A stretch of DNA of 64,000 bases from Nocardiopsis sp. YSL2 (GTDB lineage Bacteria; Actinomycetota; Actinomycetes; Streptosporangiales; Streptosporangiaceae), in contig NZ_JAMOAO010000001.1 of the NCBI RefSeq assembly GCF_030555055.1, forward strand, positions 1,550,001-1,614,000, in the 5' to 3' direction. Each line of letters starts with the position of its first letter. Position 1 is the stretch's first letter. This document shows positions 43,289 to 51,636 of this stretch, piece after piece. The translations under genes and the position numbers were made by a program. A model generated the notes under the pieces. It was not told the origin of the DNA. It ran no database searches and saw only the letters and a list, made by a program, of their open reading frames with translations.

Positions 43289-45496
43289 ATGAGCTTTCCT
43301 CGCCAACTCGCCCGAACCCGTCGCTTCACCACCGGTGTGCCGCGCGCCTTCCAGATCTCGCCGGACGGGGGGCGCGTCGCCTTCCTCCGGGGCCGCGACG
43401 GCGTCGACACCGCCACCTGCCTGTGGGTCCACGACGCCGAACGGGGCACGGACGCGGTCCTGGCCGACCCCCACGCCCTGGGCGCCGACGACGAGAACCT
43501 GCCGCCGGAGGAGCGCGCCCGCCGGGAACGGCTGCGCGAGAGCGGCGGCGGCATCGTGTCCTACTCCGTGGACGAGGCGTTCACCCGCGCGGTGTTCACC
43601 CTGTCGGGGCGGCTGTTCTACGTCGACCTGGTGGGCGACGACACCGACCCGCGCGAACTGCCCGCCACCACCCCGGTGGTCGACCCCCGGGTCTCCCCCC
43701 GCGGCGACCGCGTGGCCTACGTCAGCGGCGGGGCCCTGCGGGTCATCGACATCGCGGGCGCCGAGGACGACCACGGCGACCGGGTCCTGGCCCAGGACGG
43801 CGACGAGCACGTGACGTGGGGCCTGGCGGACTTCGTCGCCGCCGAGGAGATGGACCGGATCCGCGGGTTCTGGTGGGCGCCGGACGGCTCGGCGCTGCTG
43901 GCCACCCGGGTCGACGAGTCCGCGGTCCAGCGCTGGTACGTGGACGACCCGGCCAGCCCCGAGCAGGAGCCCACCGCGCTGCGCTACCCGGCCGCGGGCA
44001 CGGACAACCCGGGGGTGCGCCTGGCGGTGCTGCCGGTCGCCTCCTCCGCCGCGTACCGGACGTCGGGGCCGCCCGCTCCGGTGTGGGTCGAGTGGGACCA
44101 TGACGCGCTCCCCTACCTGCCCACGGCCGGATGGACCACGGGCCCGGACGGCAACCCGACGGTGGTGTTCACCGGCCAGAGCCGGGACCAGCGCACCCTC
44201 ACCCTGTTCAGCGCCGACCCGGCCACCGGACTGGTGGCCGAGGTCCGTACGGACACCGACGACGTGTGGGTGGAGATCATGCCGGGCGTGCCGGCCCACA
44301 CCTCCGGCGGCGCCCTGGTGTGGATCGCGCGCGACGCCGACGGCGGCGCGCGCCGGGTGTACGCGGACGGGCGGCCGGTCAGCCCGGCCGACGTGTACGT
44401 GCGCGGCGTGGTGGACGTGGACGGCGACCGGATCCTGTACTCGGCGTCGCCCGCGGGGCGGCCCGGCGACGTGTCGCTGTGGCTGGTGGACCTGGGCACG
44501 GGGCTGTCGGCACCGGTGGAGCTGCCCGGCCACGGGTGTTCACAGTCCGCGGACGCCGAGGCGCACAGCGGCCTGCGGTCGGGTCGGCTGCGGGGCGACA
44601 CGATGGTCGTGCAGCACCGGTCGATGGACTTCGCGGGCGTGCGCACGCTGGTGCTGCGCAACGCGAGCACGGAGACCCGGCGGGAGCTCAGCGAGATCGC
44701 CAGCCTCGCCGAGACCCCGGACCTGCCGGACCTGCGGGTGACCACGTGGCGTGCCGGAGAGCGGGAGATCCCCTGCGCGCTGGTGCTGCCGTCCTGGTAC
44801 CAGGACGGCGGGCGGCCCCTGCCGGTGCTGATGGCGCCCTACGGCGGTCCGCACGCGCAGCGGGTGCTCAGCGCCCGCGGCGCGTACCTGAGCGCGCAGT
44901 GGTTCGCCGAACAGGGGTTCGCGGTGCTCATCGCCGACGGCCGGGGCACCCCGGGTGTGGGCGTGGAGTGGGAGCAGTCCGTGCACCTGGACCTCGCCGC
45001 CCCGGTGCTGGAGGACCAGGTGGACGCGCTGCGGGACGCGGCGGAACGGTTCGACTGCCTGGACACGTCGCGGGTGGGCATCCACGGCTGGTCGTTCGGC
45101 GGCTACCTGGCCGCGCTGGCGGTGCTGCGCCGCCCGGACGTGTTCCACGCGGCGGTGGCGGGCGCGCCGGTGATCGACTGGCGGCTGTACGACACCCACT
45201 ACACCGAGCGCTACCTGGGCACCCCCGAGGGCGAGCCGGAGGCCTACGGCCGCAGTTCGCTGCTGGAGGACGCGGGCAAGCTGGAGCGCCCGCTCATGAT
45301 GATCCACGGGCTGTCCGACGACAACGTGGTGTTCGCGCACACGCAGCGGATGTCCTCGGCCCTGCTGGCGGCGGGCAGGCCGCACACCGTGCTGCCGCTG
45401 TCGGGGGTGACGCACTCACCGTCGGACCCGGTGGTGGCGGAGAACCTGCTGCTGTTGCAGGTGCGGTTCCTCAAGGACGGGCTCACGGGCGAGTAG
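43289..45496 (+). CDS. S9 family prolyl oligopeptidase (DPP IV-like)
   Basis: A 735-residue serine peptidase without a signal peptide. The N-terminal 450 residues form the beta-propeller-like region (FQISPDGGRVAFLRGRDGVD). The C-terminal alpha/beta-hydrolase has the nucleophile in IHGWSFGGYLAALA, the Asp region in IHGLSDDNVVF and the His in LSGVTHSPSD. G-W-S-F-G-G places it in the dipeptidyl-peptidase IV-like S9 branch, which cuts after proline. CACAAT six bases before the ATG and no ribosome site suggest a leaderless transcript. It is divergent from mshB. Confidence 0.93.
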   Translation: MSFPRQLARTRRFTTGVPRAFQISPDGGRVAFLRGRDGVDTATCLWVHDAERGTDAVLADPHALGADDENLPPEERARRERLRESGGGIVSYSVDEAFTRAVFTLSGRLFYVDLVGDDTDPRELPATTPVVDPRVSPRGDRVAYVSGGALRVIDIAGAEDDHGDRVLAQDGDEHVTWGLADFVAAEEMDRIRGFWWAPDGSALLATRVDESAVQRWYVDDPASPEQEPTALRYPAAGTDNPGVRLAVLPVASSAAYRTSGPPAPVWVEWDHDALPYLPTAGWTTGPDGNPTVVFTGQSRDQRTLTLFSADPATGLVAEVRTDTDDVWVEIMPGVPAHTSGGALVWIARDADGGARRVYADGRPVSPADVYVRGVVDVDGDRILYSASPAGRPGDVSLWLVDLGTGLSAPVELPGHGCSQSADAEAHSGLRSGRLRGDTMVVQHRSMDFAGVRTLVLRNASTETRRELSEIASLAETPDLPDLRVTTWRAGEREIPCALVLPSWYQDGGRPLPVLMAPYGGPHAQRVLSARGAYLSAQWFAEQGFAVLIADGRGTPGVGVEWEQSVHLDLAAPVLEDQVDALRDAAERFDCLDTSRVGIHGWSFGGYLAALAVLRRPDVFHAAVAGAPVIDWRLYDTHYTERYLGTPEGEPEAYGRSSLLEDAGKLERPLMMIHGLSDDNVVFAHTQRMSSALLAAGRPHTVLPLSGVTHSPSDPVVAENLLLLQVRFLKDGLTGE

Positions 45497-45520
45497 GGGC
45501 GCGCGGGCGGCCCCTGGCCG

Positions 45521-45550
45521 GTGCCGGGCGCGAGGAGACGCGCCCGGCAC
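45521..45550. terminator. Hairpin terminator between convergent genes
   Basis: Perfect 12-bp stem gtgccgggcgcg / cgcgcccggcac with a 6-nt aggaga loop, after the S9 peptidase stop and beyond the lipoprotein remnant stop. Confidence 0.85.
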
Positions 45551-45561
45551 GGGCCGGTGGT

Positions 45562-45870
45562 TCAGAAGCCGGACGGCCTCCCCGGCTCGATCTCGGACTC
45601 GGCCGGGACCTCGATGTCCACGTCCTCGTTGAAGCCGAGGTAGACCGTGATGTCGGTGCCGGGCACCGGCCCGTCGCCGAAGTCGGGCTCGGAGTGGACG
45701 GTGAACAGCAGGGGGTAGCCCTCGTCGTCGGTCCACGGGTCGAAGGTGTGGTCGACCGGCCCCGTGCCCTCGTCCCCGGCGGTGCCGAAGAACACCTCCT
45801 TGGCGAAGGTGCCGGTGTAGTGGTGCCCGTCGATCCCCTCCAGGCCGGCCCCCGGTGCGGCGGGACGCGG
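45562..45870 (-). pseudogene. 5'-truncated remnant of a LolA/LppX-type lipoprotein
   Basis: About 94 codons before the stop read like the C-terminal part of an actinobacterial secreted lipoprotein: LEGIDGHHYTGTFAKEVFFG, HTFDPWTDDEGYPLLFTVHS, ITVYLGFNEDVDIEVPAESE. The pattern (H-Y-T-G-T, then W-x-D-D-E-G, then FNEDVDIEVP) is what one expects after an N-terminal signal and 150-200 further residues. No ATG or GTG start is found in frame before the sequence collides with the oppositely read DUF3054 gene. The front part appears to have been lost. Expression from a rare start codon cannot be excluded. Confidence 0.6.
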
Positions 45871-45879
45871 AACGCGATC

Positions 45880-45885
45880 TAGCCT
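45880..45885 (+). promoter_or_regulatory. -10 box before the DUF3054 gene
   Basis: TAGCCT ends six bases before the ATG at 45892; no ribosome site is present, so a leaderless start is likely. Confidence 0.5.
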
Positions 45886-45891
45886 GGGCCC

Positions 45892-46266
45892 ATGCGTTCG
45901 TTTGCGGTGCCGCTCGCGTTGGCGGCCGACCTGCTCTGCGTCCTGGCCTTCGTCGTGATCGGCCGGGCCGACCACGGCGCGGGGACCGCCCTGGCGGGGA
46001 TCGTCGGGACCGCGTGGCCGTTCGCGGCGGCGATGGTGCTGGGGTGGATCGTCACCCAGGCCTGGCGGCTGCCCGAGCGGATCTGGCCGACCGGGGTCTT
46101 CGTGTGGGCGGTGACCGTGGCGGGCGCCATGGCGCTGCGCCTGGCCACCGGTGAGAACGCCCCGTTCAGCTTCGTCGCCGTCACGTCCGTCTTCCTCGCC
46201 GCGACCATGCTGGGCTGGCGGGCGGGTCTGCTTCTGGCCCGGAGGAAGCGCCACCGCATCGACTGA
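45892..46266 (+). CDS. DUF3054 membrane protein
   Basis: A 124-residue protein with four hydrophobic segments: PLALAADLLCVLAFVVIGRA, GIVGTAWPFAAAMVLGWIVT, GVFVWAVTVAGAMALRLATG and FVAVTSVFLAATMLGWRAGL. The last segment with T-x-V-F-L-x(5)-L-G-W-R is the DUF3054 signature. The function is unknown. It overlaps nothing but begins close to the truncated lipoprotein remnant on the opposite strand, at what may be an old rearrangement point. Confidence 0.88.
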   Translation: MRSFAVPLALAADLLCVLAFVVIGRADHGAGTALAGIVGTAWPFAAAMVLGWIVTQAWRLPERIWPTGVFVWAVTVAGAMALRLATGENAPFSFVAVTSVFLAATMLGWRAGLLLARRKRHRID

Positions 46267-46312
46267 GGCCCGGCCGGGCGGAGCGACGCGGGGCGTCCGT
46301 AAGCTGGACTGG

Positions 46313-46981
46313 ATGAACGAGCACGACGAGACCCGCGAGGTCGGTGTGGGCCCCTGGACGGGCCCCTGGCCCGACGGCGACCACTACGACCCCGTCCTGC
46401 TGGCCGAGGGCGATCGGCGCAACGTCGTCGACCGCTACCGGTACTGGCGCCGCGAGGCGATCGTCGCCGACCTGGACGCCGTGCGCCACCCCTTCCACGT
46501 CGCCGTGGAGAACTGGGAGCACGACTTCAACATCGGATCCGTCGTGCGCACCGCCAACGCCTTCGGGTGCGCGGCCGTGCACATCGTGGGCCGGCGCCGC
46601 TGGAACCGGCGGGGCGCCATGGTCACCGACCGCTACCAGCACGTCCACCACCACCCCGACCCCGCCGCGCTCGTGGCGTGGGCCGAGGAGTCCGGCCTGC
46701 CGCTGATCGGGATCGACAACCTGCCGGGCGCGGTTCCGTTGGAGACCTACCCGCTGCCCCGGGAGGCGGTCCTGGTGTTCGGCCAGGAGGGCCCCGGGCT
46801 CTCGGAGGGCGTGCGCGAGGTGTGCGAGGCCGTGCTGTCGATCGCCCAGTTCGGGTCGACCCGCTCCATCAACGCGGGAGCGGCCGCGGCGGTGGCGATG
46901 CACGCCTGGGTCCGCGCGCACGTGTTCGACCAGCCCGTCGCGGGCATGACCAGGGCCACGCCCGCGACTCCGGTTTCGTGA
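46313..46981 (+). CDS. TrmH/SpoU family RNA 2'-O-methyltransferase
   Basis: A 222-residue SPOUT methyltransferase. Motif 1 is NWEHDFNIGSVVRTANAFG, motif 2 VLVFGQEGPGLSEGVRE, and motif 3 SIAQFGSTRSINAGAAAAVA. It methylates a ribose 2'-OH in tRNA or rRNA; the target is not known. TAAGCT lies 7 bp before the ATG, so it too may be leaderless. A 46-bp gap follows DUF3054. Confidence 0.92.
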   Translation: MNEHDETREVGVGPWTGPWPDGDHYDPVLLAEGDRRNVVDRYRYWRREAIVADLDAVRHPFHVAVENWEHDFNIGSVVRTANAFGCAAVHIVGRRRWNRRGAMVTDRYQHVHHHPDPAALVAWAEESGLPLIGIDNLPGAVPLETYPLPREAVLVFGQEGPGLSEGVREVCEAVLSIAQFGSTRSINAGAAAAVAMHAWVRAHVFDQPVAGMTRATPATPVS

Positions 46982-46994
46982 CCGCGCCGTGATC

Positions 46995-47000
46995 TAGGAT
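46995..47000 (+). promoter_or_regulatory. Candidate -10 box of first GNAT gene
   Basis: TAGGAT lies in gccgtgatctaggatgag, which is nearly the same as the sequence before the second GNAT gene (tccgtgatctaccatgag at 47712-47729). This suggests the promoter was duplicated with the gene. Confidence 0.45.
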
Positions 47001-47032
47001 GAGGGCAAGGCCCCCTACCAGAGAGTGCTCGG

Positions 47033-47668
47033 ATGAGTTCGACCGTCACGTCCACAGCCCGCTTCGCCACGATGGACGACGTGCCCGGGGTCGCCCGGGT
47101 GCTGAGCCGGAGCTGCTACGACGACCCGCTCCTGCGGTGGCTGTTCCCCGACGACGACCTGCGCATGGCCCGGACCCGCCGCTTCTTCGCGCTGGTGTCC
47201 GGGTTCGGCTACGTCCCCGCGGGTGAGACGCGCGTGACCACGATGTCGGACGGGCCCGAGGACTCCCCCACGATCCGCGCGGCGGCGCTGTGGGCGCCGC
47301 CCGCCAGCAACCCCGAGGGCCAGCTGGTGGCGCTGCGCGCGTGGCCGCACTGGGTGTCGCTGGTCGGCCGCGCCAACCTGGGCTCGTTCGTGCGCGTGTT
47401 CGCGGAGTGGAAGCTCGCCGCGCCCCAGGAGCCCCACCTGTACCTGGCCGCGCTCGGGGTGGACCCGGCGGTCGAGGGACAGGGCATCGCGGGAAGCCTG
47501 CTGACCGCCGAGCTGGACCGGGCCGACTCCGAGTCCCTGCCGGTGTTCACCCAGACGCTCAACGACAAGTGCGTGGGGTTCTACGAACGCTTCGGTTTCG
47601 ACGTGGTGCGCGAGGTCGAGCACCCGGGCGTGGGCACCACGACCTTCCTGCGGCGCGACCCGGCCTGA
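47033..47668 (+). CDS. GNAT family N-acetyltransferase, tandem copy 1
   Basis: A 211-residue GNAT protein. MDDVPGVARVLSRSCYDDPL starts the fold, LYLAALGVDPAVEGQGIAGS carries the acetyl-CoA loop (Q/R-x-x-G-x-G/A variant EGQGIAGSLL), and VGFYERFGFDVVREVE is the last helix. The acceptor is not known. It is about 45% identical by eye to the next gene, to which it seems related by tandem duplication. Confidence 0.9.
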   Translation: MSSTVTSTARFATMDDVPGVARVLSRSCYDDPLLRWLFPDDDLRMARTRRFFALVSGFGYVPAGETRVTTMSDGPEDSPTIRAAALWAPPASNPEGQLVALRAWPHWVSLVGRANLGSFVRVFAEWKLAAPQEPHLYLAALGVDPAVEGQGIAGSLLTAELDRADSESLPVFTQTLNDKCVGFYERFGFDVVREVEHPGVGTTTFLRRDPA

Positions 47669-47720
47669 GGTCCGTCCGGACGATTCCGGAGAACCGCCCT
47701 CTCGTGATGATTCCGTGATC

Positions 47721-47726
47721 TACCAT
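47721..47726 (+). promoter_or_regulatory. Candidate -10 box of second GNAT gene
   Basis: TACCAT in tccgtgatctaccatgag, the counterpart of the box at 46995-47000. Confidence 0.45.
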
Positions 47727-47768
47727 GAGCGATGACCCAGCAGCCCATGGACGGAAGAGGCATCGCGC

Positions 47769-48452
47769 ATGCCCCCCACGTCGACGGCCGAGGCCGTCCG
47801 CACCGCGACCATGAACGACGTGCCGGGCGTGGCACGGGTGCTCGGCCGCGCCTTCGCCAACGATCCGCTCCCCCGATGGCTGTTCCCGGACGACGACACG
47901 CGCATGGCCCGCACGGTCAGGCTCAGTGCCATCGTCGCCGGATTCGGCCACGTCCCCCGCGAGAACGCCGCCGTGGTGGTGTCTCCGGCGGCCGCTTCGC
48001 GGCGGAGCGGGCCGCCCCCACCGGGCGCCTCCGGTGCGGCGCCCTCCCCGGTGGTCCGGGGGGCCGCGCTGTGGAAGCCGCCGGAGGGCGCGCCCACGGG
48101 CGCCCCGTTCCTCGTGCGCTCCCTCCCCCACCTGGCCGCCCTGGTCGGCCCGCGGCACATCCCCGAGGTGGTGCGCTACCTCGGGGAACTGGCCCACAGC
48201 AGACCGGAGGAGCCGCACTGGTACCTGTCCATGCTCGGCACCGACCCGGTCGCGCGCGGCACCGGCGTGGGTTCGCGCCTCCTGCGCGCGGGCCTGGCCC
48301 GGGCTGACTCCGACGGCGTACCGGTGTACCTGGAGACGATGAACTCGGCCAACCTCGGCTACTTCGAGCGGTTCGGTTTCCGGGTGGTACGCGTGCTCAA
48401 CGACGCGCGCTACCCGTCGACCTACTGCCTGATGCGCGGCTCGGCGGCCTGA
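47769..48452 (+). CDS. GNAT family N-acetyltransferase, tandem copy 2
   Basis: A 227-residue GNAT protein sharing MNDVPGVARVLGRAFANDPL, RWLFPDDDTRMARTVRL, LSMLGTDPVARGTGVGSRLL and LGYFERFGFRVVRVL with copy 1. It differs by a Pro/Ser/Ala insert of about 20 residues near residue 80. R-G-T-G-V-G is a standard acetyl-CoA loop. It probably arose by duplication and has diverged in acceptor site. Confidence 0.9.
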   Translation: MPPTSTAEAVRTATMNDVPGVARVLGRAFANDPLPRWLFPDDDTRMARTVRLSAIVAGFGHVPRENAAVVVSPAAASRRSGPPPPGASGAAPSPVVRGAALWKPPEGAPTGAPFLVRSLPHLAALVGPRHIPEVVRYLGELAHSRPEEPHWYLSMLGTDPVARGTGVGSRLLRAGLARADSDGVPVYLETMNSANLGYFERFGFRVVRVLNDARYPSTYCLMRGSAA

Positions 48453-48493
48453 GCGCGACCCTCCGACACCCCGGAGGAGCACCCGGCGCCCGG

Positions 48494-49090
48494 TCAGGGC
48501 GCGAGCAGGCCGCCGACCACGGCGGCCGCGCCGCGCCCGTAGTCGGCGGCGGTCAGTCCGGGGTCCCAGGCCCGCTGGAGGATGAAGCCCTGCACGATGC
48601 CGAGCACCACGCGGGCCACCGCGTGCGGGTCGACGTCCTCGGGGACCTCCCCGGTCGTCCTCGCGAGGTCGACGCGCTCGCGCAGGGCGGCGAGCACGCC
48701 CTCGACCCCCCCGTGCAGGGCCTCGCCCAGAACCGGGTCGCGCAGGGCCTCGCCCCACGCCTGCACCGCCAGACGGGTCCGGTCGTCGGCCCGGTCCAGG
48801 GCCTCGATCGCTGCGGGGAGTCCGGCCACGAGGTCCGGAAGGGACTGCTCACGCCCCACGGACGCGCGCACCGCCTCGCTCACGGCGGTGACCGCGCCCA
48901 GGGAGATCGCGGCGATGATGTCGCGCTTGCCCCGGAAGTAGCGGTAGACCGCACCCGGGGACAGGCCCGCCTCGGTGATCACGTCCCGCATGGACGTGCG
49001 GTGGAACCCCTCGCGGACGAAGCACGTGGCGGCCGAGGAGAGGATGTGCTCGCGGCGCTCGGACAGATACGCGTCGGTGACTCGTGGCAT
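48494..49090 (-). CDS. TetR family repressor of the divergent monooxygenase operon
   Basis: A 198-residue TetR protein. SAATCFVREGFHRTSMRDVI then TEAGLSPGAVYRYFRGKRDI is the helix-turn-helix. Its ATG lies directly after TATGAT plus six bases, so its transcript should be leaderless. A palindrome sits just upstream of that -10 box, and a second copy lies before the divergent monooxygenase gene. Autorepression and repression of the neighbour, relieved by an unknown ligand, is the likely scheme. Confidence 0.93.
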   Translation of the reverse strand: MPRVTDAYLSERREHILSSAATCFVREGFHRTSMRDVITEAGLSPGAVYRYFRGKRDIIAAISLGAVTAVSEAVRASVGREQSLPDLVAGLPAAIEALDRADDRTRLAVQAWGEALRDPVLGEALHGGVEGVLAALRERVDLARTTGEVPEDVDPHAVARVVLGIVQGFILQRAWDPGLTAADYGRGAAAVVGGLLAP

Positions 49091-49102
49091 CTCCCCATCA
49101 TA

Positions 49103-49118
49103 GAACGAACGTTCGCTC
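49103..49118. promoter_or_regulatory. TetR operator 1
   Basis: gaacgaacgttcgctc with a perfect 10-bp palindromic core cgaacgttcg at 49106-49115. On the minus strand it abuts the TATGAT box (49097-49102) of the tetR gene. Confidence 0.75.
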
Positions 49119-49155
49119 TTGACAGAGACCGCCCTCCGGAGAGAGAGTCTTAAAA

Positions 49156-49171
49156 GAACGAACATTCGATT
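49156..49171. promoter_or_regulatory. TetR operator 2
   Basis: gaacgaacattcgatt with core cgaacattcg at 49159-49168, one base different from operator 1, 14 bp before the monooxygenase ATG's ribosome site region. Confidence 0.72.
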
Positions 49172-49184
49172 TAGGAGTGGTGTG

Positions 49185-50717
49185 ATGGACACCGACGTCC
49201 TCATCGTCGGGGCGGGCCCCACCGGACTCGCCCTCGCCGCCCGGCTCCACGCCCTCGGCACCGCAGTCCGGATCATCGACAAGCACGCGGGCGTCCTCGA
49301 ACTGACCAAGTCCGCGGCCCTGCACGCGCGCACCCTTGAACACCTGCGCGACCTCGGCGTGGCCGACGCCGTCCTGGCCGAAGGCCAGCGTGTGGACGTG
49401 CTGTGCCTGCGGACCGGGCACCGCGACCGGATCGCGGTGGACTTCCGCACGCTCGCGGACACCGCCTATCCGTTCATGGTCGACATCCCGCAGGCCCGGA
49501 CCGAGCACCTGCTCATCGACCTGCTCGCGGAGCGGGGTGTGCGGGTGGAGCGCGGCACGGAGTGCACCGGCTTCGCACAGGACGCCGACGGGGTCAGCGC
49601 CACGGTCGTCACCGACGGCCGTTCCTCCACCATCCGCGCGCGGTGGCTGGTCGGCTGCGACGGGGCGCACAGCACTGTGCGCGAACTCCTGGGCATCGAG
49701 CGCGTGGGCGCCCCCTACGCCGACGACTGGGTGCTGTGCGACGCCGTCGTCGACTGGCCGCTGCCCCGCAACGAGATGACCTTCTCCGGCGACACCGAGG
49801 GCATCTTCGGCGTCTTCCCGCTCCCGGGCGAGCGCCGCTACCGGCTGGCCTACACCGCCACCCCCGGTGTGGAGCCGGATCTGCGCGACGCGCAGAGCGC
49901 GATGGCCCGCACCGGCATCGAGGGCACCATCCGCTCGGTCGACCAGTTCTGGACCTTCTCACTGGCGCACGAGCAGGCCGTCCGCTACCGCGACCGGCGC
50001 GTCTTCCTGGCGGGGGACGCCGGACACGTCCACACCCCCTTCGGCGGCCAGGGCCTCAACCTCGGGATGGGCGACGCGATGAACCTGGCCTGGCGGCTGG
50101 CCGCCGCCGCGCGCGGCGACGCCGACGCCCTGGACGCCTACGAGGACGAACGCCACCCCGTGGCCGCCCAGGTCATCGCCTTCACCCACCGCGGCGCCCA
50201 GATGATGCTGCTGCGCGGCGACCCGCGCCGCCACGTCCGCGACGCGGCCCTGACGGTGCTCCGGTCCTCGCCCCGGGCCCGGCGCGCCCTGGCCCGGCGC
50301 TTCTCCCAGCTCGACCACGGCTACCGGCGCGCCCCGGGCAACGACGGCCGCGTGCGCGGCCTGGCGGGCGGCGACCGGCTGCCGGACCTGGAGTTCTTCG
50401 ACGGCCGCGCGGACCGCTCCCGGCGCCTGCACGACCTACTGCCGCCCGACCGCCACACCGTCCTGCTCACCGACGCGGCCCAGGCCGAGGGGCTGTCCGT
50501 GCCGGACTCCTGCGCGGTCCGCGTGATCACGCCCGACTGGGCGCGGGCCGCGTCCACCGGAGCCGTACCGACCGCGCTGGACCGGGGGCGGGAGGCGGCC
50601 CGGCTGTACGGCGCCGCCTACCTGGTGCGCCCCGACCGGCACATCGCCTACGCCGGACCGCCCGACGGCCTGTCCGCGGCCCTGGCCCCGCTCGCGCGCC
50701 TCGGGGAGGTCCGATGA
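49185..50717 (+). CDS. FAD-dependent aromatic/polyketide-type monooxygenase
   Basis: A 510-residue flavoprotein of the p-hydroxybenzoate hydroxylase fold. DVLIVGAGPTGLALAARLHA is the FAD dinucleotide motif, RWLVGCDGAHSTVRELLGI the D-G motif, and FLAGDAGHVHTPFGGQGLNL the G-D motif. The C-terminal thioredoxin-like domain (residues 400-510) is of the type found in phenol-2-monooxygenase and RdmE-like enzymes. It would hydroxylate an aromatic or polyketide substrate with NAD(P)H and oxygen. ATG 49185 follows AGGAG by 8 nt. It is coupled (ATGA) to the MBL hydrolase and faces the TetR gene. Confidence 0.93.
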   Translation: MDTDVLIVGAGPTGLALAARLHALGTAVRIIDKHAGVLELTKSAALHARTLEHLRDLGVADAVLAEGQRVDVLCLRTGHRDRIAVDFRTLADTAYPFMVDIPQARTEHLLIDLLAERGVRVERGTECTGFAQDADGVSATVVTDGRSSTIRARWLVGCDGAHSTVRELLGIERVGAPYADDWVLCDAVVDWPLPRNEMTFSGDTEGIFGVFPLPGERRYRLAYTATPGVEPDLRDAQSAMARTGIEGTIRSVDQFWTFSLAHEQAVRYRDRRVFLAGDAGHVHTPFGGQGLNLGMGDAMNLAWRLAAAARGDADALDAYEDERHPVAAQVIAFTHRGAQMMLLRGDPRRHVRDAALTVLRSSPRARRALARRFSQLDHGYRRAPGNDGRVRGLAGGDRLPDLEFFDGRADRSRRLHDLLPPDRHTVLLTDAAQAEGLSVPDSCAVRVITPDWARAASTGAVPTALDRGREAARLYGAAYLVRPDRHIAYAGPPDGLSAALAPLARLGEVR

Positions 50718-51412
50718 GGTCTCCCGTCGTCCCCCTCCCGCTCGGCGCCTCCACCGCCTACGCCGTACGGGGCAAGCGCACCGTGCTGGTGGACACCGGG
50801 TTCGCGGGCGGGGAGAAGCGCCTGCTCGCACGCCTGGCCCGCGCCGGGGTGGACCCGGCCTCGATCTCGCTCGTCGTGCTGACGCACTGCCACCCCGACC
50901 ATGCGGGCGGCGCCGCGCGCCTCGGGCGCGAACTCGGGGTCCCGTTGGCGGTCCACGAGGCCGAGGCGCACTGGGCGGGGGCGGGGAACAGCGTGCTCTA
51001 CGACCCCCTGAACGCGTTCGGGCGGCTGCTGTCCCGCACGCTGGACACCCGCTTCCCGGCGTTCGTCCCGGACCTGGTCCTGACCGACGGCACGGCCCTG
51101 GACCACTACGGGGTGCCGCTCGACGTCCTGCACACACCGGGGCACACTCCCGGTTCGGTCACGCTGCTGCACCGGGAGAGCGGCGACGCCCTGGTCGGGG
51201 ACCTGCTGGCCGGGAGCATGGTGCGCCGCGACCGGCCGGGTCTCCCCTTTCTCGCCCAGGACACGGCACAGCTGCGCCGGAGCGTGCGCCGCCTCCTGGC
51301 CGGGGACCCCCGACGGCTCCACTTCGGCCACGGCCGCCCCGCCGCCCTGCCCGCGTCGCGCGCCCGCGTCGAGAAGATCGCCCGCCCACCCGAAAAGCCG
51401 ACAGACAGCTAG
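50714..51412 (+). CDS. MBL-fold metallo-hydrolase
   Basis: A 232-residue metallo-beta-lactamase-fold protein. VVLTHCHPDHAGGAARL is the H-x-H-x-D-H zinc motif, VLHTPGHTPGSVTLL the next zinc His, GDLLAGS the Asp ligand, and HFGHGRP the last His. Hydrolases of this sort open lactones or thioesters. Its overlap with the monooxygenase suggests it acts on the oxidised product, for example a lactone. Confidence 0.92.
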   Translation: MRSPVVPLPLGASTAYAVRGKRTVLVDTGFAGGEKRLLARLARAGVDPASISLVVLTHCHPDHAGGAARLGRELGVPLAVHEAEAHWAGAGNSVLYDPLNAFGRLLSRTLDTRFPAFVPDLVLTDGTALDHYGVPLDVLHTPGHTPGSVTLLHRESGDALVGDLLAGSMVRRDRPGLPFLAQDTAQLRRSVRRLLAGDPRRLHFGHGRPAALPASRARVEKIARPPEKPTDS

Positions 51413-51422
51413 CCTTCCTCGG

Positions 51423-51428
51423 TACCAT
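51423..51428 (+). promoter_or_regulatory. -10 box of the toxin-antitoxin pair
   Basis: TACCAT ends seven bases before the antitoxin ATG, giving a leaderless start. Confidence 0.5.
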
Positions 51429-51435
51429 TCAGCAT

Positions 51436-51636
51436 ATGGACACGCAGCTACAGCTCCCCGAAGACGTGCATACTGCGCTCCAAGCGGCAGCCGAGGAAGA
51501 CGGGAACACAGTCGACACCGAGCTCGTCACCGCCGTCAAGGACTTCCTTGAGCGTCGCCAGGCTCAGAAGGTCCTGGAACGCGTGAAGATGACGACCGAG
51601 CGCGACGCATCCCTGTTGGCGCGGCTGGCCGAGTGA
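51436..51636 (+). CDS. Small antitoxin, probable ribbon-helix-helix type
   Basis: A 66-residue protein: MDTQLQLPEDVHTALQAAAE, then DTELVTAVKDFLERRQAQKV, and a C-terminal helix KMTTERDASLLARLAE. The strand and two helices fit an Arc-like DNA-binding domain, and the last helix would be the toxin-neutralising part. The stop overlaps the Doc gene start (GTGA). DNA here has visibly more A and T than its neighbours, which may mark acquired DNA. No ribosome site is present; the -10 box is next to the ATG. Confidence 0.78.
   Translation: MDTQLQLPEDVHTALQAAAEEDGNTVDTELVTAVKDFLERRQAQKVLERVKMTTERDASLLARLAE

Noticed and set aside
42358..44103. A long plus-strand frame across mshB and into the S9 peptidase
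   Set aside because: It is opposite mshB and out of frame with the peptidase; no start or domain supports it.
45566..46254. A longer minus-strand gene joining the lipoprotein remnant with upstream sequence
   Set aside because: The upstream part is antisense to the DUF3054 membrane protein, which has clear helices and a -10 box; the joined product would lack a signal peptide.
49119..49153. TTGACA ... TCTTAA as the monooxygenase promoter
   Set aside because: The spacer is 23 bp, too long for a normal promoter; the true start site of this gene is left open.
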